A model generated the notes under the pieces. It saw only the letters and a list, made by a program, of their open reading frames with translations, ran no database searches and was not told the DNA's origin. A program made the position numbers and the translations under genes. From Stromatinia cepivora (taxonomy: Eukaryota; Ascomycota; Leotiomycetes; Helotiales; Sclerotiniaceae), in the NCBI GenBank assembly GCA_014898415.1, contig RCTD01000016.1, positions 1 through 64,000 of the forward strand: a stretch of DNA of 64,000 bases. Reading direction: 5' to 3'. Positions 46,563 to 59,558 of this stretch are shown here, piece after piece. Each line of letters opens with the position of its first letter. Within the stretch, counting starts at the first letter, position 1.

Positions 46563-49500
46563 ATGCACGAAGAAAGGATGGAGAGGTGTCTTGGGGATGA
46601 GCCAAGGGTTCTGCCAGTCGATACACTGCTACAAAAATATGTCAATAAGCTACAGTCAACTGGCAATTGTTGCTTGGGGGCGAATGTCGAAGATCTCATG
46701 AAAGAAATCGAATTGCTTGAATGTTATTATCCATCAAACAATAACTCACAATGCTTCAATCGCAAAATCTCTCCCCTAATAGATTTTCTTACCATTTGCG
46801 GCCCTGCCGTGGATATGATGATTCAATGTTATCCAGCTCCATCTGCTTTAGTGTGGAGTGCAACAAAAACTTTGGTAGAGGTAAGCAAAAAATCTGATTT
46901 GTAGAGAATCTGTACTAAATAACAACCAGATTGGACGCACCTCGATTCGTTACTATCAGTTAGTTTCGAAAATTCTATTGAAAATGACCAATATCGTGGA
47001 CATTTCTGTCCATTATGAAGTTATATTTGGCAGCGATCCGCGAGTTTCTAAAGCTCTCGCGGACGTATATTTCGAGATTCTTGTTTTCTTGGGAAGTGTT
47101 CGCGCGGCCTTATGTAAAGACAGTAGGTCTCCTACTTCGACTCTTGCAATCACGTTATCTGACCAGTTTAAGCATTTAAGCTTGAACGCACAGTTTTAAA
47201 GTCTCTCGATGCAGAGTTTACTAACCATGTTCGCCGGCTCTCGAAAGCCATCAGAATATTTTCCCAGGAAGCTACGCTCGCATATGAACAGTATACGGAA
47301 TTTTATGCCGTGAAGCAACCACAGGCGAGTGAAAATGGCGTCATGGAAATTTCCTTCCTTCCAGAGAACAAGGGTCCGTAAATCCCACTTGATGATTCAC
47401 AACAACTACCGAAGCTAACACCGATGAATAATCTAGATGCAGATATCAGAACACAAGTAATGACTTGGTTATACCCAGGCGAATACTACGAGAGTTTACA
47501 TCAAGCTTGTGCCAAGAGATCTGCAAATACAGGTCAATGGCTTCTAACTGACACAAGCTTTCAAAATTGGCTGAACGGGCTGTCAGACCCGATACTATGG
47601 TGCTATGGTTCTCCAGGGTGCGGGAAGACGATTCTCAGTGCCACCGCTATTCAGCATTTACAAAATTATTATGGCACCATCCCCACAGTGTATTTTCACT
47701 GCAGCTCAACAGACAAGCTAAAACAATCCCAGGAATCCATATATATCAGTCTTTTAGGTCAGATCACAGCACAGGCAACCAGTATTCCACGGACGTTAAT
47801 ATCTGCGTATCTCTTCGCCGAACGATACGGACGATGTCGTATCTCCGTTGCCGACAGGATCCCAGAATTGCTTGCAGAAGTGCTTCGTGCATTACCAGCA
47901 CTTAACATTGTCATAGACGGACTGGACGAATGTGAATGCGAAGATATGCTAGGTATATTGCGCCTGCTGACTGAAATTTCCCGAGATCGCAATTCTGTAC
48001 GTCTTTTATTTTTCTCACGAGATATCCTTCCCGTGCGCAAAGAACTGGGCATGCTGCCTTCTATCCACATCAATACGAATGCTGTTCAGTCAGATATCGA
48101 ACAGTATTTAAGAGAGGCAATTGAGACTCTTCCTTGTACAGAATCTCACCTAAAACAGTATGTGTATAATGTGCTATCCCAAAAGGCGGCGGGCATGTTT
48201 TTATTTGCACGACTTGGTATGGAAACACTGCAAGCAACATTTAGTACTCAGGACATGCTAGCCTCATTGGACAGGCTTCCTACAGGACTTTACAATGTGT
48301 ATGGACAAATTCTGGAACGTTTAGCAACAAAACCACATGCAAACCAATCTTTGGCACGTCGCATTTTCCATTGGGTATGTAGAACTTCAAGACCTCTCAA
48401 TTGGCTTGAATTACAGTGTGCATTATCTTGGGACGAGGAAAGAATGATATTTGACGGAAATGCTGCACCTTCTAGGGACTCGGTGCTAGAAGTTTGTTGT
48501 CCTTTGGTTGAGTACCGATCCGAATCCGACACGTTTCACCTTGGCCATTTGTCAGTCTACGAATATCTCCACGATCGGTCGAATTTTATCCTGTTGTCAC
48601 CTCAAGCAGCTGGCTTTCTTCTCGAAGAGAAATACTCGCACCTTGGGCTAGCGCAAGTGACGTTGACGTACCTAAGTAAATCTGGGATCGCTGAATCGAT
48701 TAACCTCAATTCACAGCAATATCCTTTAGCAAAATATGCCACGGAAAATTGGTGCTACCATCTATCTTTATCTGTGTACGACGTTAAACTTCATCGACAA
48801 TACGAAAAGTTTGTTGCATCCGAAACCAGGAGATCCGCTTGGATCACAAGATCATTATTATCAGAAGATCTACCATTTCCCATGCATCGAATTGCCAAAC
48901 TTCAAAGACTAGTTCAAACCTGGACAAATCAATCCGGTACCCTCGGAAAACAATCCGCGGAAGATTTGATGGATATTCAAAAGGCTTTATTCCGTCTAGA
49001 TGATTTCATACAATCACAACGTCGAGGAGGACCGGGTAATATTAACATTATCTCTAACTTTGAGAGGTCGATGATTATTCGAGATTTGGCTAGGTTGTAT
49101 ACTATGAGTGGTCAAATAGATATGGGAGTTCGTGTTTTCGAGGAAGAGATTACGAAGACTGGAGGTACCAATTCAGGTAAAGCCTCGAAGACGTGGCTAC
49201 TAAATAGTCTTGGTATTCTCTACGATCAGCAAGGAAGATTCCGTCTTGCGGAAGCTATACAGCGTCAAGCTCTAGCCGTCCAACTCCGGTAAATCTCCCA
49301 CACTCATCTCTAAATCTACGTAAAACTAACCATCTCTCTAGTTTTCTCCCCCACGATCATCTCGACATAATAATCACCATCAACGAACTCGGCCGCGTCT
49401 GTCGCCATCTCCAAAAGCATTCCGAAGCAGAATCCCTCCATCTCCGCGCCCTACGCACTCTAGAACCGCTCTTCCCACCCACAGATCACCATATAATCTG

Positions 49501-49930
49501 GACGCAAAACGCGCTCGCACGCTGTTATCGCTCTCCGCACCGAACCCCATGTCTCCCCCACAAAGCACTCGCCCTCCACACCCTAGCCTACAACTCCATG
49601 GTCCGTACCCTCGGCCCCCTTCATCCCCACGCCATCTGGACACTATCCGATACAGCGCGCTGTCTCGCACAACTAGGAAGAATGGATGAAGCATTTGAGG
49701 TTCGTCAACGCGTACTTGAACAGAGGATACAAGTCCATGGACGAATGCATGCGGATACATTGTGGGCGATGAATTCGCTGGCGTTGTGTTTTGAAGGTAG
49801 AGGCGAAATGGCGGAGGCGGCCACTTGGCATACGCAGGCTTATGAGGGTCAGGTGAATCTTTTTGGTGATCAGCATCCCCATGCGAAATGGAGTTTGCAG
49901 GCTTTGGTTAGGACGGGATTTTTGTGTTAG
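46563..49930 (+). CDS. NACHT-TPR STAND protein (fungal NLR-like)
   Basis: Intact five-exon gene: 46563-46880, 46930-47122, 47194-47373, 47437-49288 and 49342-49930; 1043 residues. Residues 1-230 are an alpha-helical N-terminal region of the type preceding NACHT in many fungal NLRs (DFLTICGPAVDMMIQCYPAP; FTNHVRRLSKAIRIF). The NACHT follows, with Walker A YGSPGCGKTILS (about 288-295), Walker B NIVIDGLDECE (about 387-396) and sensor-like LLFFSRD. A winged-helix region comes next (HWVCRTSRPLNWLELQCALS; LGHLSVYEYLHDRS). The C-terminus is tetratricopeptide-like (TWLLNSLGILYDQQGRFRLA; LARCYRS; LAQLGRMDEAFEVRQRVLEQ; LALCFEGRGEMAEAATWHTQ). Such proteins are candidates for non-self recognition or heterokaryon incompatibility; the role here is inferred. 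The third donor (GTCCGT) is weak. Confidence 0.88.
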
Positions 49931-52069
49931 AGGGTGGTTTGGGGACTTGGGTATATTCTTCTGGGTTTTACTTCTTGTTTTCTGTTCGCTTGATCTTCCT
50001 TTTTTTTGTATAGGGTACTTTTGGTTTTCGGGGTAACAGGTTGAGTGGAGTGACTGTATACACAATGGGAAATCGGGAATTGGGTTATGAAGCTTTTGAC
50101 GAATTTTCTTCTTCCTCCTACTTCTTATTCTTCTTCTGCTTCGTCTATGAACAATATCTATTTAGTACCTCGATCACGATCAAATCATACCCAGCCATCA
50201 ATGCTTGGAAATACAATTGATTCAATCCATATTTCACAAATCTATTTCTTTTCCCAATAAATGCTTATGTGTTCTGATCATAATTTAATTCCTACACGGT
50301 GACAAATTCTTTCGTTTTACTCTATTCTATTCCACTCCACTGCATTAACTCTAACTCAAACCCGAACCCGATTTCAAAATAAGCGCCCGTTCTTTCTATC
50401 CCATCCCATCCTATTCTAGCCCATCTCATAAAACTAAGATCCAAACCCCCACTCCTTATCCTTAATTCGTATTTCAAGCTTCGCCATTTTCGCAGCTTAC
50501 TGTACTAGCTCCACATTACAGCCCCCAACACAACATGGGGCCATGCTAATTACAAACTAGGGGTAATCTCACATACATCGCTAACTCCGACCACCATGCT
50601 TTTAACGCCCTTTTATATGCGTTGCTTACCCCATTCAATTTAAGTTTATGAGATTAGTTAGATTGATTGGATTTTTATTGTTGGTTTGTGAACAGACGTC
50701 GTTTTTAGTTGGTGTTTATGTGTTTGCTCCGCTGTGGGCGAGATGATTAATGTTGGGGTTTAAGCTGGTGGCGTGAGTGCATGTATGCATGTGATTTTTT
50801 GATTTGGAAATGCGGTGGAGAGTTTTGTCTGCGTAGGTATTTGGGCTTTTATAGTGGGCGAAGTTGTGAGGATGCTTGGAGAGTATTAGTAGAGGGAGCT
50901 TGAGTTGGCTCATTTTATTCTCAGCTACTGCGAAGAAGGGGTGGACTAGCTAGGCACGGGAGCGTGTTTGATTTGCACAGGGTCTGATTTGTATCTGTAT
51001 TTGGATTTGGTACTAAGGGAATCGATAGGAAGTAATGCGGAGCACAGTGAATGTATAGTGAAACCGAGAGAAAAGATGGGACAGTGCTAATGTAAAACAC
51101 AATCACGACACAAGTTGTAGTTTCTAGCGGATCAGCCCGAAATAGATAGTAGCCACGCTGTTAATGAGAAGACACAAAGTTTTGTGGAACAATCTCGTTT
51201 CGAAACCCACAAGGCCATACTCGTAATGAATGATTGCCAGCTAAAGTACAGTGTCTGCGATGTCTTGATCGCGAAAGAACGGGAGAAGCCGCCGTCCACT
51301 TAAGGCAGCAATGAGTACCGTCTCATTGGATGAGACCATTTTCTTCTTTGGGCGAAAATATCCTGATATTAAAGTAGTATTTCCAGCCCTATGAACTAAT
51401 CTATGTAATCATTGATTGCCGAGGATGAAGGAGTAATGTGGTGGCAATTGGAACGACTAATTCAATACCATACAGTTACATTTGGAATGGATTAAGACAG
51501 GGCTGTAATCATAATCTCTAAGTAGCTCTTTGGAATAATGATAGTGGCAACACCTTCAAGTGAGAAAACGTCACAAGGTACGGTTAGTGATATCCAGATT
51601 AGGGTATTCTCAACCCTAGACCAATTGCGTGTGCATCCACAGCGAGTGTTTCATCTTGAGAAGAGGGAGCAAATTAAGCGCGAATATATGCCATCAGAAT
51701 CTGCATATGGAAATTTGTTGATTTCTCATTGTGTAACTTATCAGCTTGATCCTTGCCAAGTACCACGTGGTAATATTTAATGAGAACGGCAATTGTAACT
51801 GGAACAGGAAATTTTCCGGATTTTGGTGTGTCTTATATGTGCGGTGCTGACATCGGAAGGATCCCGATGGGGGGGGGGGGGGTACGTTGGGTCTCTGGCG
51901 TCTCACTTACAGGGGCCTAATCCCAGGCAGAAATAATTCCAGCGATGGCAACTTGCCATCTAAATCATTTCGTTCAACTGACATCAACATCATCATCATC
52001 GCTCGTTAGCACACCCAAGCAGTCTTTGAGTGTCAGTTTTTTTTTTAAAAACAAAATTCGACTGAACAT
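49931..52069. other. intergenic, no gene seen
   Basis: 2.1 kb between two NLR-type genes. It holds a 14-G homopolymer (51869-51882). A short ORF at 51538-51780 (starting ATGATAGTGGCAACACC) has no family resemblance. Confidence 0.55.
51869..51882 (+). repeat. poly-G tract, 14 bases
   Basis: An uninterrupted run of 14 G about 190 bp upstream of the hydrolase-ankyrin gene; the exact length is prone to sequencing error and strain variation. Confidence 0.9.
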
Positions 52070-54472
52070 ATGGGTCGAACCGGCTACCGGGTAGAAGGAC
52101 TACCCCACGATACAACGCTAGAAAATGTTCATAATTATCTGCAATTTGATCCAGAGGCGGACATGCGACTGGTTGCTAGATCTATAGCACCACTTATTGA
52201 TGGCTTGCCGAACGAATTAAAGGTGGCTACGGTAGACTTTATACCACCACCTGGTTGGAATCCATCGGTTCCATTGCCGGCCCTGAAAGGCCATGGGGGA
52301 GACAGAGTTGTCGTTGACCAAACATTTTACGGGTTTACTCCTTTGAACGAGCCACAAGAACCAGTAGCTGTTGAGTAAGCTTCTCCACCCCCATGCTTTA
52401 TCTTGCTAATCGATGGTAAAGCATTATTGCCGTCACAGGACTAGCTGGGAACGCCTTTGGTTCATGGGCATCAGAGCCAACACATATGTGGCTGCGAGAT
52501 AAACTAGCTGTGGACTTTCCCAATGCAAGGATCATGAGCTATGGGTTTGACTCTCACTTGAAAGGCAGTCACTCAGAGGCTGTTATCTCAGTTTTCAGTT
52601 CTCGTTTCCGTAGTGATGTGGAAGAGATACGCAGACATGCATCAGTAAGATAGTCACCCACGTTGTGCAGGATAATATTGACCATAGCAGGATCGACCAC
52701 TCGTATTCATTGGGCATAGTTTGGGAGGGTTAGTGATCAAAAAGGTATGTAAATATCCATGAAGTATGGCGTCATCGTTCACAAAATCTACCTAGGCCAT
52801 GTTAGGGCGATGGAAGATAATGCCGTCGATTCCGTTGATGATATTTTTGGGCACACCTCATCGAGGATTAGACACGGAGGCTCTTCTTGAGCTCGTCAAG
52901 CACGATGCTACAGCCCCGTTAATTCGACAAATATCTTTCCGGTCCCATGAGCTCAACGAACTGAACTCTGACTTCTGCCACTTTTTATCCACGGCACCCG
53001 ATATCGCGATACTGTCAGTCTATGAGACCATTCGAACCAAAACTTTGGTTGAAGTTAGTAAAACTTTCCGACCCAGATAATCAATCGCTCACCTATGCAT
53101 TAGATGCCTGATGGCACATGGGCAAGACAAGGGGTGGAAAAGATGATGGTACCTCCTGGTGAGTACATTTCAATAGTATTTCACAATACTCTGATACCTT
53201 ATTGGGTTATAGTGCGAAACCGCTAATAGGTGTATAGACTCGGCAGTGCTTGGGGTTGGGACAAGAGAGGTAGAAGTTCCGTGTATCACAGATCACTCTC
53301 GGCTAGCGAAATTTCCCGCTACAAGCCAGGGTACTGCATACCCACAAGTTCAAGGAGCAATTATGAAGTCGATACGGACAACACCCCTGGGACACGAGGA
53401 ACTAGTAGATGCGATTCGAAACCAAGACTCGAAAAAGGTTGAGACACTTATCAAATCAGGCGACTTTTGTCTCGATCGGTTTGCTCAGAATGGTGATACA
53501 GCTCTTGTACTTGCCGCTAAATGGGGATCTAAAGTTGCTGTAAAGTGTTTGCTAGCCTACGGCGCCAAACCGAACCAATGTGACGAAGCGGGATGCACAC
53601 CTTTGTTTGCAGCCGCCGGTCAATATGAAGCATCGCTCGACGTCATCAAGCTGCTAGTTGAGAATGGTGCAGACATCAATTTGGTGTCTGGCGATCTGAA
53701 ATGCACACCATTACATGGAGCTGCTCAAATACCCACAAATTCCCATATTCTTCAATACTTATTAAGCCGTGGTGGAGCGACGGAGGTTCAAAATGCACAT
53801 GGACTCACTCCTCTTTATATCGCCTCGCGTCAGAACTGTGTATTTTCTGTAAAGCTGTTGATACAGCATGGAGCAGTTGTTGATTCATGCAATTGGGACT
53901 TAAAAGACAGGAAATATGGAGAAACACCATTGATAGCAGCAGTTTATTTTGACAAAGGGATCGCTCACAACACACATGTGATAGAACTACTAGTTCAGGC
54001 TGGCGCCGATATCAATCTTCGAGCCGGAAGTTCGAAACACACAGCTTTGATGATTGCATGTCTAAAGGGCTATGATCGAGGAGTAAAATGCTTGCTTGAA
54101 CAGGGTGCTAATGAAGGCACGAGAGATGCTAATGGCAACAATGCTTTGATGTATGCCGCAAGGGTAGGAAATGTGCACACAATTATGGTACTGGCCGAAT
54201 ATGGTAGCTCCAGCATTGACACGCAATCTGCCCAAAGGCGGGTCTTAGATTGGGCCATCTATTATGGGAAGATTGAAATAGTTAAGTATCTCGTAGCTTT
54301 AGATCCTGGCTACCAGCCAATAGGTATTGATGAGCGGTTTGCAAGTAATATCGATGAGCAGACGAGACAAGAGATTGAGGCATATCTACCTAAACATAGC
54401 AATAACGGTATGCCTGTCAAAGGGTTAACATTTTGGGACCGATATAGATGGAAAAGAAAGCAAAACAGGTAG
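52070..54472 (+). CDS. alpha/beta-hydrolase fused to ankyrin repeats
   Basis: Six exons: 52070-52374, 52422-52644, 52691-52744 (54 nt), 52796-53053, 53104-53158 (55 nt) and 53238-54472; 709 residues, all junctions in frame. Residues about 100-330 are a SERAC1/DUF676-like serine esterase fold: IIAVTGLAGNAFGSW, nucleophile elbow FIGHSLGGLVIKK (Ser 186), FLGTPHRGLDT, SAVLGVGTREVEVP and TDHSRLAKF with a candidate His (318). This is the effector-type domain that begins many fungal NLRs. No P-loop or NACHT follows; instead ankyrin repeats run from about 350 to the end (NGDTALVLAAKWGSKVAVKC; GCTPLFAAAGQ; NGADINLVSG; HGLTPLYIASRQNCVF; NGNNALMYAARVGNVHTI). The enzyme's substrate is unknown. Upstream lies the NACHT-TPR gene on the same strand. 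Confidence 0.88.
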
Positions 54473-55327
54473 ACTAGATGTATCAATGTAAAGCAGCGCT
54501 TGAATAGACATATGTAAAGAATTACAATATCCGCGATATTGTGCATGATGGTTAGATTGTATGACTGACGTGCATTTCTTACGTAACACATAATACACGT
54601 GATCAATGATCAAATGCGCGTATGGCATTTTCAGTCTTCCGTATTTTACGACCCTCATTTGGGGGCTGATGTATAAATAATCTAGTTCCACTTTCGTTCA
54701 CACAACTCCTCGGTACTATTCTAAGAAAGATGAGATAGCCGCAATCCTTCTACCCACCAGATGTAACCTTTGGATCCTTTGCTATGCAGGCACAGCATAT
54801 GTGCTGACCCTGGTATAGATGCTTGTAAGCTCTATGTAAGTTAATTGGACAAGCAAATGGTATTTGGTAATCTCCCTGCCTCTTTTGCTATATCCACGTG
54901 TGCCAGTTTTGGATACTTTTGGCTAGCAATCTTAAGAAGGTCTAGGTCTCTTTATCTAGCAAGATGGAGCTATCAAGCCTCCGCCACTTTTCATCTGGTG
55001 TTTGAATCTTTCTCATATTATATAGAAATCTATTCGATCCCGGAACATGGTCTCTTCGTGAAATTCCTCAACATCCAACTTCTTGACATAAATTATTTCT
55101 CGTCTTGAAATTGAACCTTCTACTTGTACATGCGCCTATTAACCTTGAGGACTTTGGCAGATTGCGCACCCATATACCTTCGTGGCCACTGACTCAAAAA
55201 GACGAGTTTGAAGGGTATTATAAAGTCGATGAGCATAGAGAGAAACCTGGATATTTGGCGAAATTCGCGACGAAATTCCACGGAGAGACTGGTTTACAAG
55301 AATGATAAAATGCAAAGGGGGAGTGGG
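54473..55327. other. intergenic; possible hidden first exon of the kelch gene
   Basis: About 850 bp without a clear gene. Secreted kelch proteins need a signal peptide, and none is in frame directly upstream of 55328, so a short leader exon may lie here. I could not identify one; an ATG at 55128 (MRLLTLRTLA) is the only hint. Confidence 0.4.
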
Positions 55328-57283
55328 ATGAAGGCTGTCGAGATGCTGCGTCGTGCGCAGAACGACATTCCATCAGGGCTGGATCCCGTCAAAAACATGT
55401 GCCAAAGATGGTATCATTCGTCGATAATGAAGAACGAAATCCTGTATATATATGGGGGTTATGAAACATTCGTTGATTCTAACAAGCACGGTGCCATAAC
55501 CGGGAATATCACTATTGGTACAAGTAAGTTAGTTGCTTTCAACTCGACGCCTAGCTAATAAATTGGTATAGACAACTACATGATCAGTGTTGGGATGAAC
55601 GAGTCCTGGAATTGGACAATAGCTTCCGCAAGTCTGCCACTGGTATCAGAACAGGTTTTTGTTTCAGATTCAGAATCGCCAAATGCCTTTTCGTCCGTAG
55701 TACTCAACGGCGCTCTTTTTTCTGGATCTCCTGGTGGAAATCAGATATATCTATATGGTGGAACCGAGCAAAGCATGAATACTAGCCTTTATGGATATAC
55801 CGATCCTACATCACCAAACCAGACCCTTTTATCATACGATGTAACACAGAATCAATGGGACTCGATTAATGTGGGTTCTGCAATACCCGAGAAGCCCAGC
55901 TCCGGGTTAAGTGCTGATGTCCCGGATCAAGGCCTCGGGTTTTACTTTAATGGCGAGATAAATCATGGATCAAGTACAGAAACTGACTCAATCCCTGAAG
56001 GAAGCTCGGTGCCACTAGAGGGTATGGTTATGTTAAACATGACTGACAATACGACGAGAAATATTTCTACTGCTGCCATCGATACAAATTCGAGAACAGG
56101 AGGTATTTTACAGTATGTACCTGGAATAGGAGAGAATGGAAAAGGCATATTAATACAATTTGGTGGCATGTATCGTCAAGCTGGTAGTCTATCAGCTGAA
56201 CTCGGCACTCTGGTAGGTTACAACAAGCCCTTGATAGCATCAAGAATCCGTCTAACTAGATTTAACTAGGCTCCAATGGATCAAATCAATATTTTCGATA
56301 TCAACAGTGTGTATAACGGGGGAAATGGGGCTTGGTACACTCAGCAGGCATCGGGAAATTTACCCCCGAGAAGAATAGATTCGTGTACTGTCGTCGCCGC
56401 TGCACCTGACAATTCGAGTTACAATATATATCTTTATGGTGGACAAGACGGAAATTCAGTATCCTATGACGATATATTTGTGCTCTCCTTACCTTCGTTC
56501 ACATGGATTAAGGTCTATGAGGCTGTGCCAGGAAGCCCTCGTTTTGGACACACATGCCATCTAGTAGGGAATCGACAGATGTTAACAGTTGGTGGCGCTC
56601 AAAAGAATTATACCTCCTATTGTGATTGGGAAAGTTCAGGGGTGGCTATATACGACATGTATGCGCTATCATGGACGTCGACATTCCATCACGACGCTAA
56701 CAGTTATATCGTCCCTGGTAACATTACCGATGCTATTGGTGGAAAGTATGTGTTCATCGGAGTATCGAAACGAGTTTGCATTTACATTTACTGATTGATG
56801 AGAAGTTCCAGTGGCTTTGCACAGATTACACGCCCCCCGAAGGATTTTACGAATGCAGATGTCGCCTCGCTCTTCAATCAAACTTTACTGGCTACAAGTA
56901 TTGACACCTCTAACACTGCTAATACCAATACCACGGGTGGTATCACATCCAACTCATCTGCTATAGTCTCATCACCGACTAATAATGTACGCCATGGCGC
57001 AAGCACTGGCGTGATAGCCGGAGCTACCATTGGAGTCGTGGTTGCCGTTCTAATATTTTCCTCTTTGCTATGGGTATGGCGCAGATCATCTATGGCCGCT
57101 CGCATCAAGGATCAAGGGGAAGCAAGGACTGAATCACGCCAGTCTCTAATTGTGGAGGACGAGAAAGCTGCTAATTGGCTTCGAGCAAATGTAATGAGTA
57201 TAGCGTACGACCCTAGCAATCCTTGTCGTGTGCCAGGGATAGAAGCACCAACAGAACAAGTTCATGGAAAAGTCGAGTGTTGA
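55328..57283 (+). CDS. kelch-repeat single-pass membrane protein
   Basis: Four exons recognised: up to 55523, 55572-56212, 56270-56745 and 56803-57283; 597 residues counting from the ATG at 55328. Kelch blades are seen as RWYHSSIMKNEILYIYGGYE, NQIYLYGGTEQSM, GILIQFGGMYRQAG, YNIYLYGGQDGNSVSYDDIF, RFGHTCHLVGNRQMLTVGG and ALSWTSTF. Many N-x-S/T sites suggest the propeller is glycosylated and extracellular. After a Ser/Thr/Asn-rich stalk comes a transmembrane helix (GVIAGATIGVVVAVLIFSSL) and a basic cytoplasmic tail of about 70 residues. The 5' end is unsettled: the sequence before NDIPSGLDP lacks a signal peptide, and a good acceptor (GTGCGCAG at about 55360) suggests that an upstream exon supplies it. 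Ligand and role unknown. Confidence 0.8.
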
Positions 57284-59558
57284 TTTCTTCTCAATTACAA
57301 AGATGATTCATATGTACATACTTATTTTTGTTCATTTCGGTGTACATATTCAACGAGTATCTAATCTTATTGCTATGTACAGCACAATTGTTTTCGTAAC
57401 TACCCCTTCAGACGGTTATATAGCTTGTGAGTGAAGATCGACCTTGTCGATTATTGTGAAATGGTTACTCTACGAGATTTCTTCGTCTCAAAACCATTTG
57501 TGGGCATTTGCTTGATAACTTGTATCGTTGCAACTCAATCCACAGATTTCGGGTCAAACATCTGTGTTTGGCAATCAAGAATTAGCTATTAACTGTCATA
57601 TTTTTGGAAAGACAGAAAATGCCAAATGAACTTTGTCAAATCGGAGAGATGCGGATCCTAAAGTGGCTGGTTTTTCATCAAATGCGATGCGGGTGTGGTC
57701 GGGTCCGACCAGAAGAGAAGAGTGTCCGTTGTTAGTTATATCACTCTGGCAATGGAATCGTGAATCAAAGTTTTATCACCAGATAAAGCTTGAATGTTCA
57801 CAAAAGCTGGGGAATTTGAGTCTGGCAGGTGTTGCGTGGAGAAAAAAAGAAACTGGTAATACACCTGATGTCAATGCATTCACTTACCTTTGCTTCCTGA
57901 AAGCGAGATAAACCTAATGAAAGATGGTAGTTCAAATAGCTGAATTATGTGTGGATTCATATTAAATAGTACCAAACCAACATTTGACGGCAGAACTAGA
58001 GAACACATAGGATTAGAGGGCAGTTTGAAGATGCTAGACTTGTGAGACAATTAGTCACTATATTTGCCCATTAAAGGAGTTGCATGCAATCTTTTTTTAC
58101 ATCTCCCAGCAATCATGAACATCTCTAATAAGTCAAATTCCTGATCAAATACTTCAAAATGGTTTGACCTAATGTTTCGTGTTTCTACAAAAGATAACCA
58201 ACGGTTATTTCTGATTCGTAGCTTTAGCGAGATTCAAAAGGGGCTCGTGGTGTTAGCACAGCACAATCAAAAAGTATGTCGTATGGTCATAACAATTTGC
58301 GTATTGACGATATGGTTATTATAGTGTCGCTTGATGAAATTCTTGTAAAAGTTTGTGTTTCCACGGTATCGCCCTTTCTGTGGTTTGGTCCTTGTATAGA
58401 GAATCACGCGGAGCAAAAGGTGGTTAGAAAACGCCATACTCAAGCTTCAGGATTCCTTACTTAATGACCAACGTATGCTATGGAATTTATTCTGTGTGGC
58501 TTATCACAGATTTTCCAAGGTCCTTTTTCTATCTTAATGTCTGCGACGGAGCGCTTTTGAGCATTATTCATGGGTTGTTTGGTCATGACTTGAGAAAATC
58601 GTTCTTCTTCAACTTGCATCTGCGCATTATTAGATATATGCTTGGCGATGCGATCTGTCTTCGGCGTGTTGGAGTACCGCAGCGCACACTGGTAAATGCT
58701 CGTGGGAGTCGTAAAACTCTAATGGCGTTCACAGAATGTGGTTATTTCGAGATGAAGAGGTCGTGCCACATACGAACCATATAGAGAAGAATTTATGAGA
58801 CAGAGATGTAAATTACCAGGTCACTAGTCTATTCAAAGTGCTAGTGCATCGTATGCTTTTACTTGCTGCAATTCCATTAAGCCTATCAATTCTGGGTTCA
58901 TGGTTCCGCGATGCAAGATGTATCTGGCGATATCCAGTATCTTTAGCTTGGACCTCGGCCTTATTAATGAGCATTATCCGTCCAGCCGTATCGCAACATG
59001 CTGCCGTACAGTACTTCCCCATCATAGCTAACGTTCAATATATCATATGAATACCGACAAAAGCTCAGCGATCTAACCGTACGAAATATCTCAGCAAACA
59101 TTAGTCACACCAAAGATCACCTCAGCATTGAACAATGTGATCGTAACAATATCCAAGACGCCTCTATTGCTGTATGTATGGGATTAATAACCGCTAGCGT
59201 GGCTGTCAAGGCCGCAGCAGGTTATAGCTGGTGCCACTAGCCAATGTCGAGATGTTGGTATACGGCAGCAACACTTGCGGCTAATACAGCTACGGACACA
59301 TGAGTACGCTTATTAGCGAGCAATCGGCGACTTTGGAACGAGCTCAGAATTAGCATATAAGAAATATTTTGTCCCCAGATTCCAGAATATTTTTACAACA
59401 CATCTTCGATACATCCAGATCAACTCTCAGCATTTACAACAAACATCGAACATCATTCGACGCCCAAGTTTCTTCAATAGATCCTTTCGCCACGATCTTT
59501 CTAGCGGTCGTTATTACACATACTCTCAAATCTATCCAAGAACTTCATAACTTTCACA
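57284..59558. other. gene-poor interval with possible relic fragments
   Basis: 2.3 kb without an intact gene. Frames between about 58276 and 59050 shift repeatedly but contain hydrophobic pieces (NVCYGIYSVWLIT; MLLLAAIPLSLSILGSW) that could be remnants of a polytopic membrane protein. The ORF at 57633-57911 has no ATG at its start and no family resemblance. Confidence 0.4.

Noticed and set aside
57633..57911. 92-residue ORF
   Set aside because: No ATG at its start, no splice-linked neighbour and no recognisable motif.
58276..59050. PTH11-like rhodopsin or transporter pseudogene
   Set aside because: Hydrophobic pieces in shifting frames are suggestive, but no motif is specific enough to name a family.
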